Of a stretch of 47,228 bases of DNA, positions 1 through 8,810 are shown one piece after another. The position numbers and the translations under genes were made by a program. The notes beneath the pieces are model-generated. The model saw only the letters and a list, made by a program, of their open reading frames with translations, was not told the origin of the DNA and ran no database searches. Source of the stretch: Cytophagales bacterium (GTDB lineage Bacteria; Bacteroidota; Bacteroidia; Cytophagales; Spirosomataceae); NCBI GenBank assembly GCA_024742395.1, contig JANSYO010000033.1, forward strand, positions 1 through 47,228, read 5' to 3'. Numbering within the stretch: the first letter of the stretch is position 1; each line of letters begins with the position of its first letter.

Positions 1-2
1 AA

Positions 3-701
3 ATTGGAGAAACAATGGAAATTCTAGCCTCCAAGTCGCGGCCCTTGTTTTCTTTAGGTTCCTCGGGTATAGAAAAAGCTTTGGGCAATTTTTGGGTAAA
101 CAAAGAAAAGTTTAAAGCACAGGAAGTTTGGAAGGAAGTTTCAGCTGAAGAAACAATCATAGTGCTCTCTGGTAGCTGTTCACCCATTACAGGAAATCAG
201 ATTTCATGGGCATTGAAAAACGGTTTTGAAGAAATAATAGTGGATCCTGAGGTATTAGATCAGGAGTATACAGCCTCAAGGATAGCTGATTATGCTTTTC
301 AAATGGTGGAGGCCATTTCCTGTGGGAAAAGTGTAATAATGCATACCTGCAAAGGTCCCGATGATCCTCGATTGGCACAATCAAAAACGTATCCTTCTAA
401 AGAAAGTATCGCGAGTCGATATGGCAGAGTATTAGGTACTGCGGCCAGAATAGCTTTAGAACAGGTAGTTGTAAAAAGGATGGTCATAGCGGGGGGAGAT
501 ACCTCAGGATATGTGGCAAAGAATCTGGGAATAGAGGCCGTTGAAATGATTTCTCCCATTTATCCGGGAGCACCACTCTGTGTAGCTTATGCCAGAAATT
601 CGCCAGCCAATAAAATGCAAATCAATTTAAAAGGCGGACAGGTAGGAGAGGAAAGCTATTTTGAATTATTAAGAAAAGGAAATTCAACCAATACTATTTA
701 A
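3..701 (+). CDS. Four-carbon acid sugar kinase (DUF1537/OtnK family), 5'-truncated
   Basis: Only the C-terminal part lies in the window; the reading frame is open to the left edge, so the ATG at 15 is internal. This family phosphorylates four-carbon sugar acids (erythronate, threonate and their 2-oxo forms) with ATP. The visible part corresponds to the C-terminal nucleotide-binding domain: a GSSG turn near the left edge, then SGSCSP, then AGGDTSG, and the closing LKGGQVG motif, all in the family order. It is followed after 4 bases by a racemase-like gene and then a transporter gene, which suggests a small catabolic operon. The exact substrate cannot be told from this half of the protein. Family call is strong; substrate is open. 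Confidence 0.85.
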   Translation: MGETMEILASKSRPLFSLGSSGIEKALGNFWVNKEKFKAQEVWKEVSAEETIIVLSGSCSPITGNQISWALKNGFEEIIVDPEVLDQEYTASRIADYAFQMVEAISCGKSVIMHTCKGPDDPRLAQSKTYPSKESIASRYGRVLGTAARIALEQVVVKRMVIAGGDTSGYVAKNLGIEAVEMISPIYPGAPLCVAYARNSPANKMQINLKGGQVGEESYFELLRKGNSTNTI

Positions 702-705
702 AATT

Positions 706-1368
706 ATGAGTAAGACATTAGGATTAATTCACACATCGGCTACGCTCGTGCCGGTATTTCAAGAACTGATAGATCAATACCTTAAAGGCAAGGATATCAA
801 AGTTTTCAATATCGTAGACGACAGTTTGATTAAAAACACCATTGCGAGAAAAAAGTTTACCGAAGACACTGCCAGAAGAGTGGTTGATTACGTAGGATCA
901 GCTGAGGCTGCTGGTGCTGATTACATCATGGTCACTTGTTCTTCTATTGGCTCAGCGGTAGAAACGGCTGCGGGCTTAACGGCTGTTCCAGTTTTGAGGG
1001 TTGATAAGCCTATGGCGGATAAGGCAGTGGCGATGGGTACGAAAATCGGGGTTGTGGCCACACTTCCTACTACCTTGGGGCCCACAAGCGATTTGGTAGC
1101 CAGACGAGCACAACATGCTGGAAAATCCATAGAATTAACGTCAAAACTATGTGAAGGAGCCTTTGAAGCTTTGATGGGTGGACAGCCTGAGGTACATGAT
1201 AAAATGGTGGCCGAAGCCTTAATTGAGTTATCGGCTGAGGTGGATGTTATTCTACTGGCTCAGGCTTCTATGGCCAGAGTGGTAAGCCAGCTCTCTGATG
1301 AAGATAAAAAGGTACCAATATTGGCGAGTCCTGCCATTGCGATGGAGTATTTATCAAAGGTCTTATAA
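706..1368 (+). CDS. Asp/Glu racemase-superfamily protein with a single conserved cysteine
   Basis: A 220-residue protein of the Asp/Glu/hydantoin racemase superfamily, cytoplasmic, without signal peptide. The N-terminal half has the classic active-site Cys in TCSS (Cys78) and a second-domain start after VLRVDKP. At the place where two-base racemases carry their second catalytic Cys (usually LGCT/LGCA), this protein reads LLAQASMARV, so the second acid/base Cys is absent; Cys149 lies elsewhere. It may therefore be an isomerase, lyase or decarboxylase-like member rather than a racemase. It lies 4 bases after the sugar-acid kinase gene and 1 base before the transporter gene, so it probably acts on an acid in the same pathway. 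Reaction not assignable from sequence. Confidence 0.8.
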   Translation: MSKTLGLIHTSATLVPVFQELIDQYLKGKDIKVFNIVDDSLIKNTIARKKFTEDTARRVVDYVGSAEAAGADYIMVTCSSIGSAVETAAGLTAVPVLRVDKPMADKAVAMGTKIGVVATLPTTLGPTSDLVARRAQHAGKSIELTSKLCEGAFEALMGGQPEVHDKMVAEALIELSAEVDVILLAQASMARVVSQLSDEDKKVPILASPAIAMEYLSKVL

Positions 1369-1369
1369 G

Positions 1370-2632
1370 ATGATTTTATTCCAACGCAGCGGCCTGTGGA
1401 TAGCCATAATATCAGTTATTGGCCTGGTTTTTTCGGTTCCTTTAGATGCCTTAGATTTAGCTAAGTTTTTTACTGTTATTGGCATTGTGTCTTTTGCTAT
1501 TGGAGTTGGATCTCTTACAGCTCTGAAAAGCTATAGTTACACGGTTTGGATCATTGCAGCCATTGTGTGTGGTATGGTGTATCCATCTACCTTTTTATAT
1601 GTCGGAGAGTTCGATTTGCGTAACAAGTGGCTGATACTCATTGTCATTCAATTGGTTATGTTTGGAATGGGTACTCAAATGAGTTTGAAAGACTTTTCAG
1701 GCATTGGCAAAATGGGGAAAGGTGTTTTAGTGGGAGTAGTTTGTCAGTTTACTATCATGCCATTGGCTGGGTATGGATTGACCAAGGTGTTTTCCTTTGA
1801 TCCGGAGGTGGCGGCAGGAATCATCCTAATAGGGTCCTGCAGCAGTGGCTTAGCCTCTAACGTCATGGTTTTTTTAGCAAAAGCCAATTTACCCCTTTCT
1901 GTTACCCTTACAGCTGTCGCTACCTTACTTGCTCCATTAATGACACCCTTATTGATGACACTGCTGGCAGGAACTTATGTAGAAATTGATTTCCTTAGTA
2001 TGTGCTTTCAGATCATTCAAATTGTAATTGTTCCTATCGGAGCCGCATTGCTGGCAGAAGCTCTAAGGACATATTCATCCGTTTTTAACAGGCGTGTTCA
2101 TATCTGTGCTTTAGTGGCATTCTTCTGGTTGATTGTCCTGTTTTTTGGAGGATGGAAATACTTAGGATCTTCGTTTTTGAGTCTGTCTTTGCAATTATTT
2201 GAAATGCTCAATTTCCTGGCGGGAGCGATACTTTTCGGTGTTATCTTTTATCACCTTTCTAACAGTCAGCCCAAATTGTCTGGGATTATGCCGAGGATTT
2301 CCATGTGCGGCATTGTCTATTTTACTTTAGTTACTACTGCAGCCAGTCAGGAAAATATCCTTCAAATTGGTATTCTTTTATTCCTGGTAGCGGTTATTCA
2401 GAATACTTTGGGTTACTCTTTGGACTATACTTTAAGCAGAATGTTAAAGCTCAATAAAAACGACGCAAGAACCATTGCACTTGAGGTAGGTCTGCAAAAC
2501 GGAGGAATGGCAGCGGGCTTGGCTGGTGTTATGGGGAAATTAGCCACAGTTGGCCTGGCAGCCGCCATTTTCAGTCCTTGGATGAATATTTCTGGCTCAA
2601 TACTAGCAAATTACTGGCGTAAGAAGGATTGA
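1370..2632 (+). CDS. Bile acid:sodium symporter (BASS) family transporter
   Basis: A 420-residue polytopic inner-membrane protein with about ten hydrophobic segments. The motif GSCSSGLASN in the middle and EVGLQNGGMAAGLA near the C-terminus are hallmarks of the BASS/SBF fold, where they form the crossing region that binds sodium and an organic acid. I place the start at ATG 1370, one base after the preceding stop, with an AAAGG ribosome-binding site 9 bases upstream; a longer frame reaching back to 1298 would lie inside the upstream gene. Its position after a sugar-acid kinase and a racemase-like enzyme suggests that it imports the acid they process (inference). BASS members also carry pyruvate, pantoate and other carboxylates, so substrate is uncertain. 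Confidence 0.88.
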   Translation: MILFQRSGLWIAIISVIGLVFSVPLDALDLAKFFTVIGIVSFAIGVGSLTALKSYSYTVWIIAAIVCGMVYPSTFLYVGEFDLRNKWLILIVIQLVMFGMGTQMSLKDFSGIGKMGKGVLVGVVCQFTIMPLAGYGLTKVFSFDPEVAAGIILIGSCSSGLASNVMVFLAKANLPLSVTLTAVATLLAPLMTPLLMTLLAGTYVEIDFLSMCFQIIQIVIVPIGAALLAEALRTYSSVFNRRVHICALVAFFWLIVLFFGGWKYLGSSFLSLSLQLFEMLNFLAGAILFGVIFYHLSNSQPKLSGIMPRISMCGIVYFTLVTTAASQENILQIGILLFLVAVIQNTLGYSLDYTLSRMLKLNKNDARTIALEVGLQNGGMAAGLAGVMGKLATVGLAAAIFSPWMNISGSILANYWRKKD

Positions 2633-2787
2633 AAAGTTTGGATCAAACGAATAGCTAGAGTTTTAACTGATCAGACCTAAATGTCAACAAGACTTTTATA
2701 TTAAATCATTCGTGAAAACCTAAGTCAATTAAAGGAAGTTGATGGGTTCTTTCCGAACTAAAACAATGGTAATAAATTCATAAGGCC

Positions 2788-3897
2788 TTATTTAAGAAGT
2801 GTAAAGTATAAATACTCCCAAGCTAATTTGACACTATAAAGGGGAGGGAAATTATAATCTTCTACCTCAGCTATGGTGTACTTTAAACCTGCTTTTTCCT
2901 CATACTTGAATATTTCTTTGATATCTATTTTACCACTTTGCCCCAGTTCTTTGTAGTTCTTAATATGCCAACTGATAAACCTGTTAGAGTATTTTTTGAA
3001 GTAGTCTACTGGTTCTACACCGCCTACTTTCATCCAGTACAAGTCAGCTTGAAAGTGCACATATTCTGGATGGGTATTTTGTAAGAAAAAATCATAGACA
3101 CGCACTCTGTCTACATATAGAAACTCATCTGCATGATTATGAAAAATAAACTCCATATCATTCTCAGCACAAAGTTTACCTACCATATTGTAATAGTCAG
3201 TGTATCGCTTGAGCTCGCTTTTGTTATTAATCTCCTTTATTTTGTTGTTAGAAGTTGATAAGTATTTTACACCTGCTTTTTTATGGTCTTCGATGCACTT
3301 TTTCCACCATTTGATAGCTTCATTCATGTTATCATCATCGGGTAAATTATAGAAGGTCATAGAACCCAAAAATCTCATGCCGGTACTTTCTACCAAAGTT
3401 CTAAAGGCCGAAGGCGACATACCGTAAAAATGACCTTTATCATAGACAAAAGTTTCTACATAGCTGTAGCCCATTCGGCTTAACTCCTGGAGCGTTTTTT
3501 GAGGATTGGTCTGCATATCCTTATGCACAGACACCAGCTGAATCCCTATATTTTTATCCTTGGGATTTTGTTTAATGTACCTGGTTTTCCAAAGGCTCTT
3601 GTTTGCGTTGTCAAACCCCTCTACCACCACATCTGTGTAGCTATTGAATGAGAAGCTGACACGCATGGTATTATTTCCATCTAAATCTTTGTCTTGCATG
3701 GTCCAGTTGCTGCTGTTTTGAAACTCACCTTTGCCAATAAACATTTCGCCACGGCTATTTTTCCCAAACGCCCGTATATTATCTTTTGTAGCATCGTGGG
3801 CGATTAGTTCAAACAAAGTAGACTCGTATTTGCCATTTTTATTCTGAAATACTTCTACAGCCAGGCTTTGCCCGTTGAGTTTCAATTCACTAATCAT
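2788..3897 (-). CDS. Sugar phosphate isomerase/epimerase-like TIM-barrel protein with N-terminal beta domain
   Basis: Residues from about 115 to the end form an AP-endonuclease-2-type TIM barrel of the sugar isomerase/epimerase superfamily: IGIQLVSVHKDM opens the barrel, followed by SYVETF, FHNHADEF and FQADLYWMKVGG, which carry the usual His/Glu/Asp metal-ligand positions. The first 110 residues are a separate, polar, strand-rich domain. Bacteroidota proteins of this kind are normally exported, yet this frame has no signal peptide. One is found just upstream in another frame (3894-4067), joined by an ATGA overlap, so the gene is probably frameshifted. Reading across the junction would give a continuous beta-domain start (GTDSLSSFPNIK before Met1). 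Specific substrate unknown; may belong to the neighbouring uronate locus. Confidence 0.75.
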   Translation of the reverse strand: MISELKLNGQSLAVEVFQNKNGKYESTLFELIAHDATKDNIRAFGKNSRGEMFIGKGEFQNSSNWTMQDKDLDGNNTMRVSFSFNSYTDVVVEGFDNANKSLWKTRYIKQNPKDKNIGIQLVSVHKDMQTNPQKTLQELSRMGYSYVETFVYDKGHFYGMSPSAFRTLVESTGMRFLGSMTFYNLPDDDNMNEAIKWWKKCIEDHKKAGVKYLSTSNNKIKEINNKSELKRYTDYYNMVGKLCAENDMEFIFHNHADEFLYVDRVRVYDFFLQNTHPEYVHFQADLYWMKVGGVEPVDYFKKYSNRFISWHIKNYKELGQSGKIDIKEIFKYEEKAGLKYTIAEVEDYNFPPLYSVKLAWEYLYFTLLK

Positions 3898-4067
3898 TTT
3901 AATGTTAGGGAAACTTGAAAGGCTATCTGTACCAGGATGCTATACCATATTCCTGAGTATTGTGTCAATCTGTCTTGCTGAGAAGAAATTTGAAGGCTTT
4001 CTTGTGCTTTTAGAGTTGAGGTGTTAAGCAGAAATAAGAGGGTCAAAGGGAATTTAGATGAAATCAT
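3894..4067 (-). pseudogene. Detached signal-peptide fragment of the isomerase-like gene (probable frameshift)
   Basis: A 57-codon frame beginning with a convincing Sec signal peptide (Lys, then PLTLLFLL, then a cleavage site after LKAQ) and about 36 residues of mature sequence ending near GIWYSI. The remaining residues after that point do not look like a natural protein. The adjacent frame continues plausibly from the same place into the downstream TIM-barrel gene, although that frame carries a TAG at about 3940. A one-base loss (or two-base gain) near 3934-3948 would explain both halves. It could be a true inactivating mutation, a programmed event or a sequencing error. A further upstream in-frame ATG at 4100 is less likely because the added residues are polar. 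Confidence 0.5.
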
Positions 4068-4265
4068 CTGTTGAAGTAAAAGTGAGTTAAAACTGCTCAT
4101 AAGCTCGTAAATCTCCTTTTTCGGGTGAATTTTGGAAATATAACACAAGGACATAAAATTATTTATTGAAATTAGAAAGTGACGACAGATTCTTAATTAA
4201 GTTGCCACTTAACCTTTTTGAATTAAAATGTAATTAAGCAATAATCTTTGCTTAAGCAGACTAAT

Positions 4266-4400
4266 AATCAATATCAATTTTCATCGTTCACACAATCCGT
4301 TTACGTTTTCTGATTACCGCAATTTCCTGATTATGCATACTTAAATCGGGCTTTTGATATACTGCTCTCCGGCGTCTTTCTTAAGGTCAATCAATATCAA
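4266..4400. repeat. Pair of 12-base direct repeats (AATCAATATCAA)
   Basis: The 12 bases AATCAATATCAA occur exactly at 4266-4277 and again at 4389-4400, both upstream of the GH105 operon. Their 123-base separation would suit a regulator binding two distant sites, but in AT-rich DNA chance cannot be ruled out. Confidence 0.45.
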
Positions 4401-4412
4401 AAATTTATTGGT

Positions 4413-4430
4413 ATCGTTCCCGATAACGAT
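4413..4430. promoter_or_regulatory. Putative operator palindrome ATCGTT-N6-AACGAT
   Basis: ATCGTT at 4413-4418 and its exact reverse complement AACGAT at 4425-4430 flank six bases (CCCGAT). It is GC-richer than its surroundings and lies about 218 bases before the GH105 start. Such spaced palindromes with a CG core are typical of LacI- or GntR-type regulator sites that control sugar-acid genes. No regulator gene of these families lies in the window, so the binding protein is unknown. Confidence 0.4.
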
Positions 4431-4647
4431 TGCGTGAATTAATCCAGTTTTAAGTTATAATAATACAATTGTGAAGGTTAAAATTGTGCAGGCGGAGTTA
4501 TAGAATACTTTTCCTGATTATCGGATTTCTAATTTATATAGGTGATACTTGGGGAAAAACACTGCTGTAGTTCAGTTATTGAAATATTAAAATGAGTCAT
4601 TTCCTTTACAGATTCGCTTAACTTTTACAAAACAACAAACCTTATCT

Positions 4648-5856
4648 ATGACGAAACTTAACTTAAGTCTTTTACTTCTTTTTGTGATTTCTTCACTTAC
4701 GGCTTGTCGGAGCAGCTCAGAGGAGCAACAGGAAAATAATGAACTTTCTGACCAGCTTAAGTGGTCTGAAAGACTTGCCATTTCTGTCATAAATAAATAT
4801 CCGGATACTAGAACTTTGGTAACTAAAGATAAAGCCAAGTGGAATTATAAGACAGGTCTATTGATGAGCTCTTTAGAACAACTGCATAAGAAAACCAATA
4901 AGGAAATTTATCTTGAATACATGCAAGATTATGCAAATAAGCTTATTGATAAGAATGGGGTAATTTTAGAGTATGAGTTAAGCAGTTATAATATAGATAA
5001 CATTAACGCTGGCAAGTTCTTGTTTTATTTGGAAGAACTCTCTGATGATGACCGATATAGGAGGGCCATTGATACCCTTAGAAAACAGCTGAATACCCAG
5101 CCACGGACTAACTCTGGAGGTTTTTGGCATAAGAAAATTTACCCGAATCAGATGTGGCTTGATGGCCTGTACATGGGAGCACCGTTTTATACCCGGTATA
5201 ATGTTATGTATGAGCAAGGCAATAAACTTGACGATATTATTCATCAGTTTGATGAAATAGAAAAACATTTAAAAGACCAAGAAACGGGACTTCTTTATCA
5301 TGGCTGGGATGAAAGTAAACAAATGGACTGGGCTGACAAGGAAACAGGACGGTCTCCGGAGTTTTGGCTTAGATCTATGGGCTGGTATGCTATGGCACTT
5401 GTTGATGTCATTGAAATTCTGCCAGAAGACTATCCGCAAAGAGCTAAGCTAATCACCTATCTAAATGAACTTTCATTAGGTCTTGCAAAGGTGCAGGACG
5501 AAGAAACAGGTCTGTGGTTTCAAGTACCTAATAGGGGCGGGCAGAAAGGAAATTATTTAGAAGCCTCTGGTTCAGAAATGATAATTTACACATTTGCCAG
5601 AGCCGCCCATCAAGGATACATTGACCACTCTTATTTAAGTTTAGCTGAAAAAGGCTATGAGGGCTTAATAGAAAACTTAATTCGTGTAGATGACGATGGA
5701 ACGGTAAATATTAAACAAGTTTGCAAAAGTGCTGGACTAGGCGGAAATCCTTACAGGGATGGGAGTTATGAGTATTATTTAAGTGAACCAATGTTAGAAA
5801 ACGACATTCATGCCTTAGGTCCTTTCATTTTAGCTTCTCTGGAACTGGATAAGTAA
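4648..5856 (+). CDS. GH105 unsaturated rhamnogalacturonyl/uronyl hydrolase, lipoprotein
   Basis: A 402-residue glycoside hydrolase of family 105 (YteR/YesR type), which removes the terminal 4,5-unsaturated galacturonate left by pectate or rhamnogalacturonan lyases. It begins with a lipoprotein signal peptide with lipobox LTAC (Cys20), so it is probably anchored in the periplasm or outer membrane. Family motifs appear in order: MWLDGLYM (Asp172 is the likely general acid, matching the catalytic Asp of YteR), RSPEFWLRSMGW, EASGSEM, and the C-terminal DGSYEYYLSEP. It is first in a tight operon: the permease gene follows after 10 bases. The context makes pectin-derived oligomers the likely substrate. 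Confidence 0.9.
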   Translation: MTKLNLSLLLLFVISSLTACRSSSEEQQENNELSDQLKWSERLAISVINKYPDTRTLVTKDKAKWNYKTGLLMSSLEQLHKKTNKEIYLEYMQDYANKLIDKNGVILEYELSSYNIDNINAGKFLFYLEELSDDDRYRRAIDTLRKQLNTQPRTNSGGFWHKKIYPNQMWLDGLYMGAPFYTRYNVMYEQGNKLDDIIHQFDEIEKHLKDQETGLLYHGWDESKQMDWADKETGRSPEFWLRSMGWYAMALVDVIEILPEDYPQRAKLITYLNELSLGLAKVQDEETGLWFQVPNRGGQKGNYLEASGSEMIIYTFARAAHQGYIDHSYLSLAEKGYEGLIENLIRVDDDGTVNIKQVCKSAGLGGNPYRDGSYEYYLSEPMLENDIHALGPFILASLELDK

Positions 5857-5866
5857 AAAGTATAGC

Positions 5867-7276
5867 ATGAATGCAATCTATGTTATTTTAATAGCTACTG
5901 CTGTGGTACTCTATTGTATCATTCGTCTGAAACTGCATGCAGCTATTTCTCTCTTAATTGCGGCTCTGGTAACGGCAGTGCTAACTACTCCCGATATGTT
6001 AATGGCCTTTGGAGAACAGAAAGGCATGTCTGAAGCTGAAATCGCTTCACTTGCTAAATTGACTTTGGGTGAAAGGTTAGCTGTCTCATTTGGGAATACT
6101 AGTACAAAAATTGGAATTCTAATTGCTTTTGCGTCGATAATTGGGACCTCACTGATGCGTAGCGGAGCTGCAGACAGAATAATTAGAAGTCTATTAAAGC
6201 TTTTTGGTCAAAAAAATGCCTCACTCGCTTTACTGTCAGGAAGTTTTACACTGGCAATTCCCGTATTTTTTGACACGGTTTTTTATCTAATGATACCTTT
6301 GGTCAAAACATTGACCATTCGCGAACCCCGGAAGTTTAGTATGTATTTAATGACCATCATTGCCGGTGGTGTAATGGCTCATTCGCTTATTCCGCCTACT
6401 CCAGGCCCATTATTTGTGGCCGAGGAAATGGGAATTGATTTAGGTGCAATGATTATAGGTGGCCTTATAATAGGGGCCATTACGGTTTTTGCAGGCTATT
6501 TATACGCTCTTTGGGCCAATAAACGCTGGGATTTGCCCATGAGAGACACGGCAGATATAAGCGTTAAAGAGTTAGAGAAGTTTACTTTAAATTCAAATGC
6601 AGAGATTCCATCTTTATACTTGTCGCTTTTACCAGTTATTCTGCCATTAGTATTAATTACAGGCAATACTTTTTCTTCTGTTTGGCTTCAGGAAGATAGT
6701 TTTGCCCAGCTTTTTTTTGAGACTATTGGAGAAGCCAATATTGCCTTATTTATTGCCACTATTTTGTCATTAATGATTCTTTGGAAGCATCTGAAAGACG
6801 AAGGACTATTTAAGAAGTATATTTCAGAAGCTTTAGGAAGTGCGGGAATGATTATTCTGATTACATCAGCAGGTGGGGCTTTTGGTCAAATGTTACAACA
6901 AACTGGAATTGGGGCAGAAATAGGAGCGATGGCAGCGAATTATCAAATGGGCTTATTGCCATTGGCTTTTGTAATTACGGCCTTGGTAAGGTCTGCTCAG
7001 GGTTCTGCTACAGTAGCTATGATTACAGCCATGGGCGTAATGAGTGGCGTGGTAAATGAAGAATTAGCCTTCCATCCTGTGTATTTGGCTTTGGCCATAG
7101 GCTGTGGCTCTAAGGTATTTGCCTGGATGAATGACAGTGCCTTTTGGATTATCACTGAAATGAGCGGAATGAAAGTAAAAGAGGCTTTCAGGCACTTTTC
7201 TGCCTTGCTATTGGTCATGGCATTGGCTGGTTTAGTTTCCATAATGGTTTTGTCAACCCTATTTCCTTTTGTATAA
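5867..7276 (+). CDS. GntP-family sugar-acid:H+ symporter
   Basis: A 469-residue inner-membrane protein with about twelve hydrophobic segments, matching the usual length of GntP/GntT permeases that import gluconate and related hexonates or uronates with protons. Diagnostic stretches are IPVFFDTVFYLMIPLVK, PPTPGPLFVAEEMG, QGSATVAMIT and MNDSAFWIITEMSGM. It lies 10 bases after the GH105 gene and ends directly against the galactarate dehydratase ATG (TAAATG). This position suggests that the true cargo is galactarate, galacturonate or a related acid rather than gluconate (inference). Confidence 0.92.
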   Translation: MNAIYVILIATAVVLYCIIRLKLHAAISLLIAALVTAVLTTPDMLMAFGEQKGMSEAEIASLAKLTLGERLAVSFGNTSTKIGILIAFASIIGTSLMRSGAADRIIRSLLKLFGQKNASLALLSGSFTLAIPVFFDTVFYLMIPLVKTLTIREPRKFSMYLMTIIAGGVMAHSLIPPTPGPLFVAEEMGIDLGAMIIGGLIIGAITVFAGYLYALWANKRWDLPMRDTADISVKELEKFTLNSNAEIPSLYLSLLPVILPLVLITGNTFSSVWLQEDSFAQLFFETIGEANIALFIATILSLMILWKHLKDEGLFKKYISEALGSAGMIILITSAGGAFGQMLQQTGIGAEIGAMAANYQMGLLPLAFVITALVRSAQGSATVAMITAMGVMSGVVNEELAFHPVYLALAIGCGSKVFAWMNDSAFWIITEMSGMKVKEAFRHFSALLLVMALAGLVSIMVLSTLFPFV

Positions 7277-8803
7277 ATGAAGTCTGATAAGCTTGTCATT
7301 AAACTATCTGAATTAGATAATGTAGCTGTGGTGCCTCATGCTAAAGGGCTACAGATAGGAACGGCATTGGAGAATGGGATTACAGTGCAAGAATACGTCC
7401 CAATGGGACATAAAGTAGCCATAAAAGATATTTCAAGAGGAGAGAGTATTACCAGATACGGTCAAAAAATTGCAATCGCTAACGAAGTTATAAAAGCGGG
7501 GCAATGGGTGAATGAACATAAAATTTCGCTGCCTGTTCCCCCAGATTTAGATAGTCTTTCATACGAAAAACTTCCGGTTAAAAAAGCTAGAGCTTTAAAT
7601 GGGTATACTTTTGATGGATATAAAAATGCTGACGGTAGTGTGGGTACCAAAAACTTGCTTGCCATTTCAAACAGCGTTCAGTGTGTAGCGGGTTTAACGG
7701 AATATGTGGTCAAAAAAATCAAGAAGGAATTACTGCCTAAATATCCCAATGTAGATGGCGTAGTAGGACTGAATCATTCTTATGGATGCGGAATAGCTAT
7801 TGACGCACCAGCGGCCATTGTTCCCATCAGAACTCTTAAAAATATTGCGTTAAACCCAAATTTTGGAGGTCATGCTTTGGTTATTGGCCTGGGCTGCGAA
7901 AAACTAAGACCTGAAAGTATTGTCAATAATGCCAGTGATGATACCTCCATATTTTATATGCAAAGTGAAGCTAACGAAGGTTTCATGGCCATTGTGGATG
8001 ATGTGATGAAATTGGCAGAAAAGCATTTAGGTACTCTAAATAAAAGGAAAAGAGAGCCTTGTCCGGCATCTGATTTAGTGGTAGGAATGCAGTGTGGTGG
8101 TAGCGATGCTTTTTCAGGAATAACGGCTAACCCAGCGGCGGGTTTTGCGGCAGATTTGATAGTAAGAGCTGGTGGTAGCGTGATGTTCTCAGAGGTGACA
8201 GAGGTGCGTGACGCCATACATTTATTAATTCCAAGAGCAGCAGATATAGAGGTAGCAGAAGCCTTAAAAAGAGAAATGCTTTGGTATGACAATTATTTAA
8301 AACTGGGCCAGGCAGACAGAAGTGCGAATACTTCGCCGGGTAATAAACGAGGGGGATTAAGCACCATTGTTGAGAAGGCCCTGGGTTCTATAATCAAGTC
8401 GGGTACTTCTCCCATTGTTGACGTGTTAGCACCCGGTGAAAAAATAAGGAAGAAGGGCTTGAATTTTGCGGCCACCCCCGCAAGTGATTTTGTATGCGGA
8501 ACGCTTCAGCTGGCTTCTGGGATGAATATGCATGTATTTATGACTGGAAGAGGTACTCCCTATGGTCTGGCAGAAGTGCCTGTCATAAAGGTTAGTTCCA
8601 ATACGGTATTGAGTAAAAGATGGCATGACCTTATAGATTTAGATGCAGGCCAAATAGCAACCGGAGAAAAAACTATTGAAGAAATGGGCTGGGAGCTTTT
8701 TAAAATGATTTTGGCTGTAGCCAGTGGTAAAATGAAGGTGGCAGCCGATAAATTAGAACTACATAATGACTTGGTTCTTTTTAACCCAGGTCCGTTAACA
8801 TAG
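7277..8803 (+). CDS. garD: Galactarate dehydratase (GarD type)
   Basis: A 508-residue member of the UxaA/GarD family with an N-terminal SAF domain (about residues 1-95) and the large catalytic part after it. GarD converts meso-galactarate to 5-dehydro-4-deoxy-D-glucarate. The sequence follows GarD rather than altronate dehydratase UxaA closely: [85 protein letters not shown] and [15 protein letters not shown] all have near-identical counterparts in enterobacterial GarD as I remember it. The next gene encodes the enzyme for the product, which supports the assignment strongly. The start codon abuts the permease stop. Confidence 0.9.
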   Translation: MKSDKLVIKLSELDNVAVVPHAKGLQIGTALENGITVQEYVPMGHKVAIKDISRGESITRYGQKIAIANEVIKAGQWVNEHKISLPVPPDLDSLSYEKLPVKKARALNGYTFDGYKNADGSVGTKNLLAISNSVQCVAGLTEYVVKKIKKELLPKYPNVDGVVGLNHSYGCGIAIDAPAAIVPIRTLKNIALNPNFGGHALVIGLGCEKLRPESIVNNASDDTSIFYMQSEANEGFMAIVDDVMKLAEKHLGTLNKRKREPCPASDLVVGMQCGGSDAFSGITANPAAGFAADLIVRAGGSVMFSEVTEVRDAIHLLIPRAADIEVAEALKREMLWYDNYLKLGQADRSANTSPGNKRGGLSTIVEKALGSIIKSGTSPIVDVLAPGEKIRKKGLNFAATPASDFVCGTLQLASGMNMHVFMTGRGTPYGLAEVPVIKVSSNTVLSKRWHDLIDLDAGQIATGEKTIEEMGWELFKMILAVASGKMKVAADKLELHNDLVLFNPGPLT

Positions 8804-8810
8804 AATACTG

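Larger units (their letters stand above)
4068..4647. other. 580-base AT-rich intergenic control region upstream of the pectin/galactarate operon
   Basis: No credible gene is visible on either strand between the isomerase fragment and the GH105 gene. The stretch contains a 12-base direct repeat (4266-4277 and 4389-4400) and a palindrome (4413-4430), listed separately, and is long compared with other gaps in the window. I could not identify a confident TAnnTTTG promoter for the GH105 gene. It is the natural place for substrate-dependent control of the four-gene operon. Confidence 0.5.

Noticed and set aside
1298-1369. Longer N-terminus of the BASS transporter starting at 1298.
   Set aside because: It lies wholly inside the preceding gene, is highly basic and aromatic, and the ATG at 1370 has a better ribosome-binding site.
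4413-4430. Insertion-sequence end or attachment site for the palindrome before the GH105 gene.
   Set aside because: No transposase or integrase gene and no matching second end; a regulator site is simpler.
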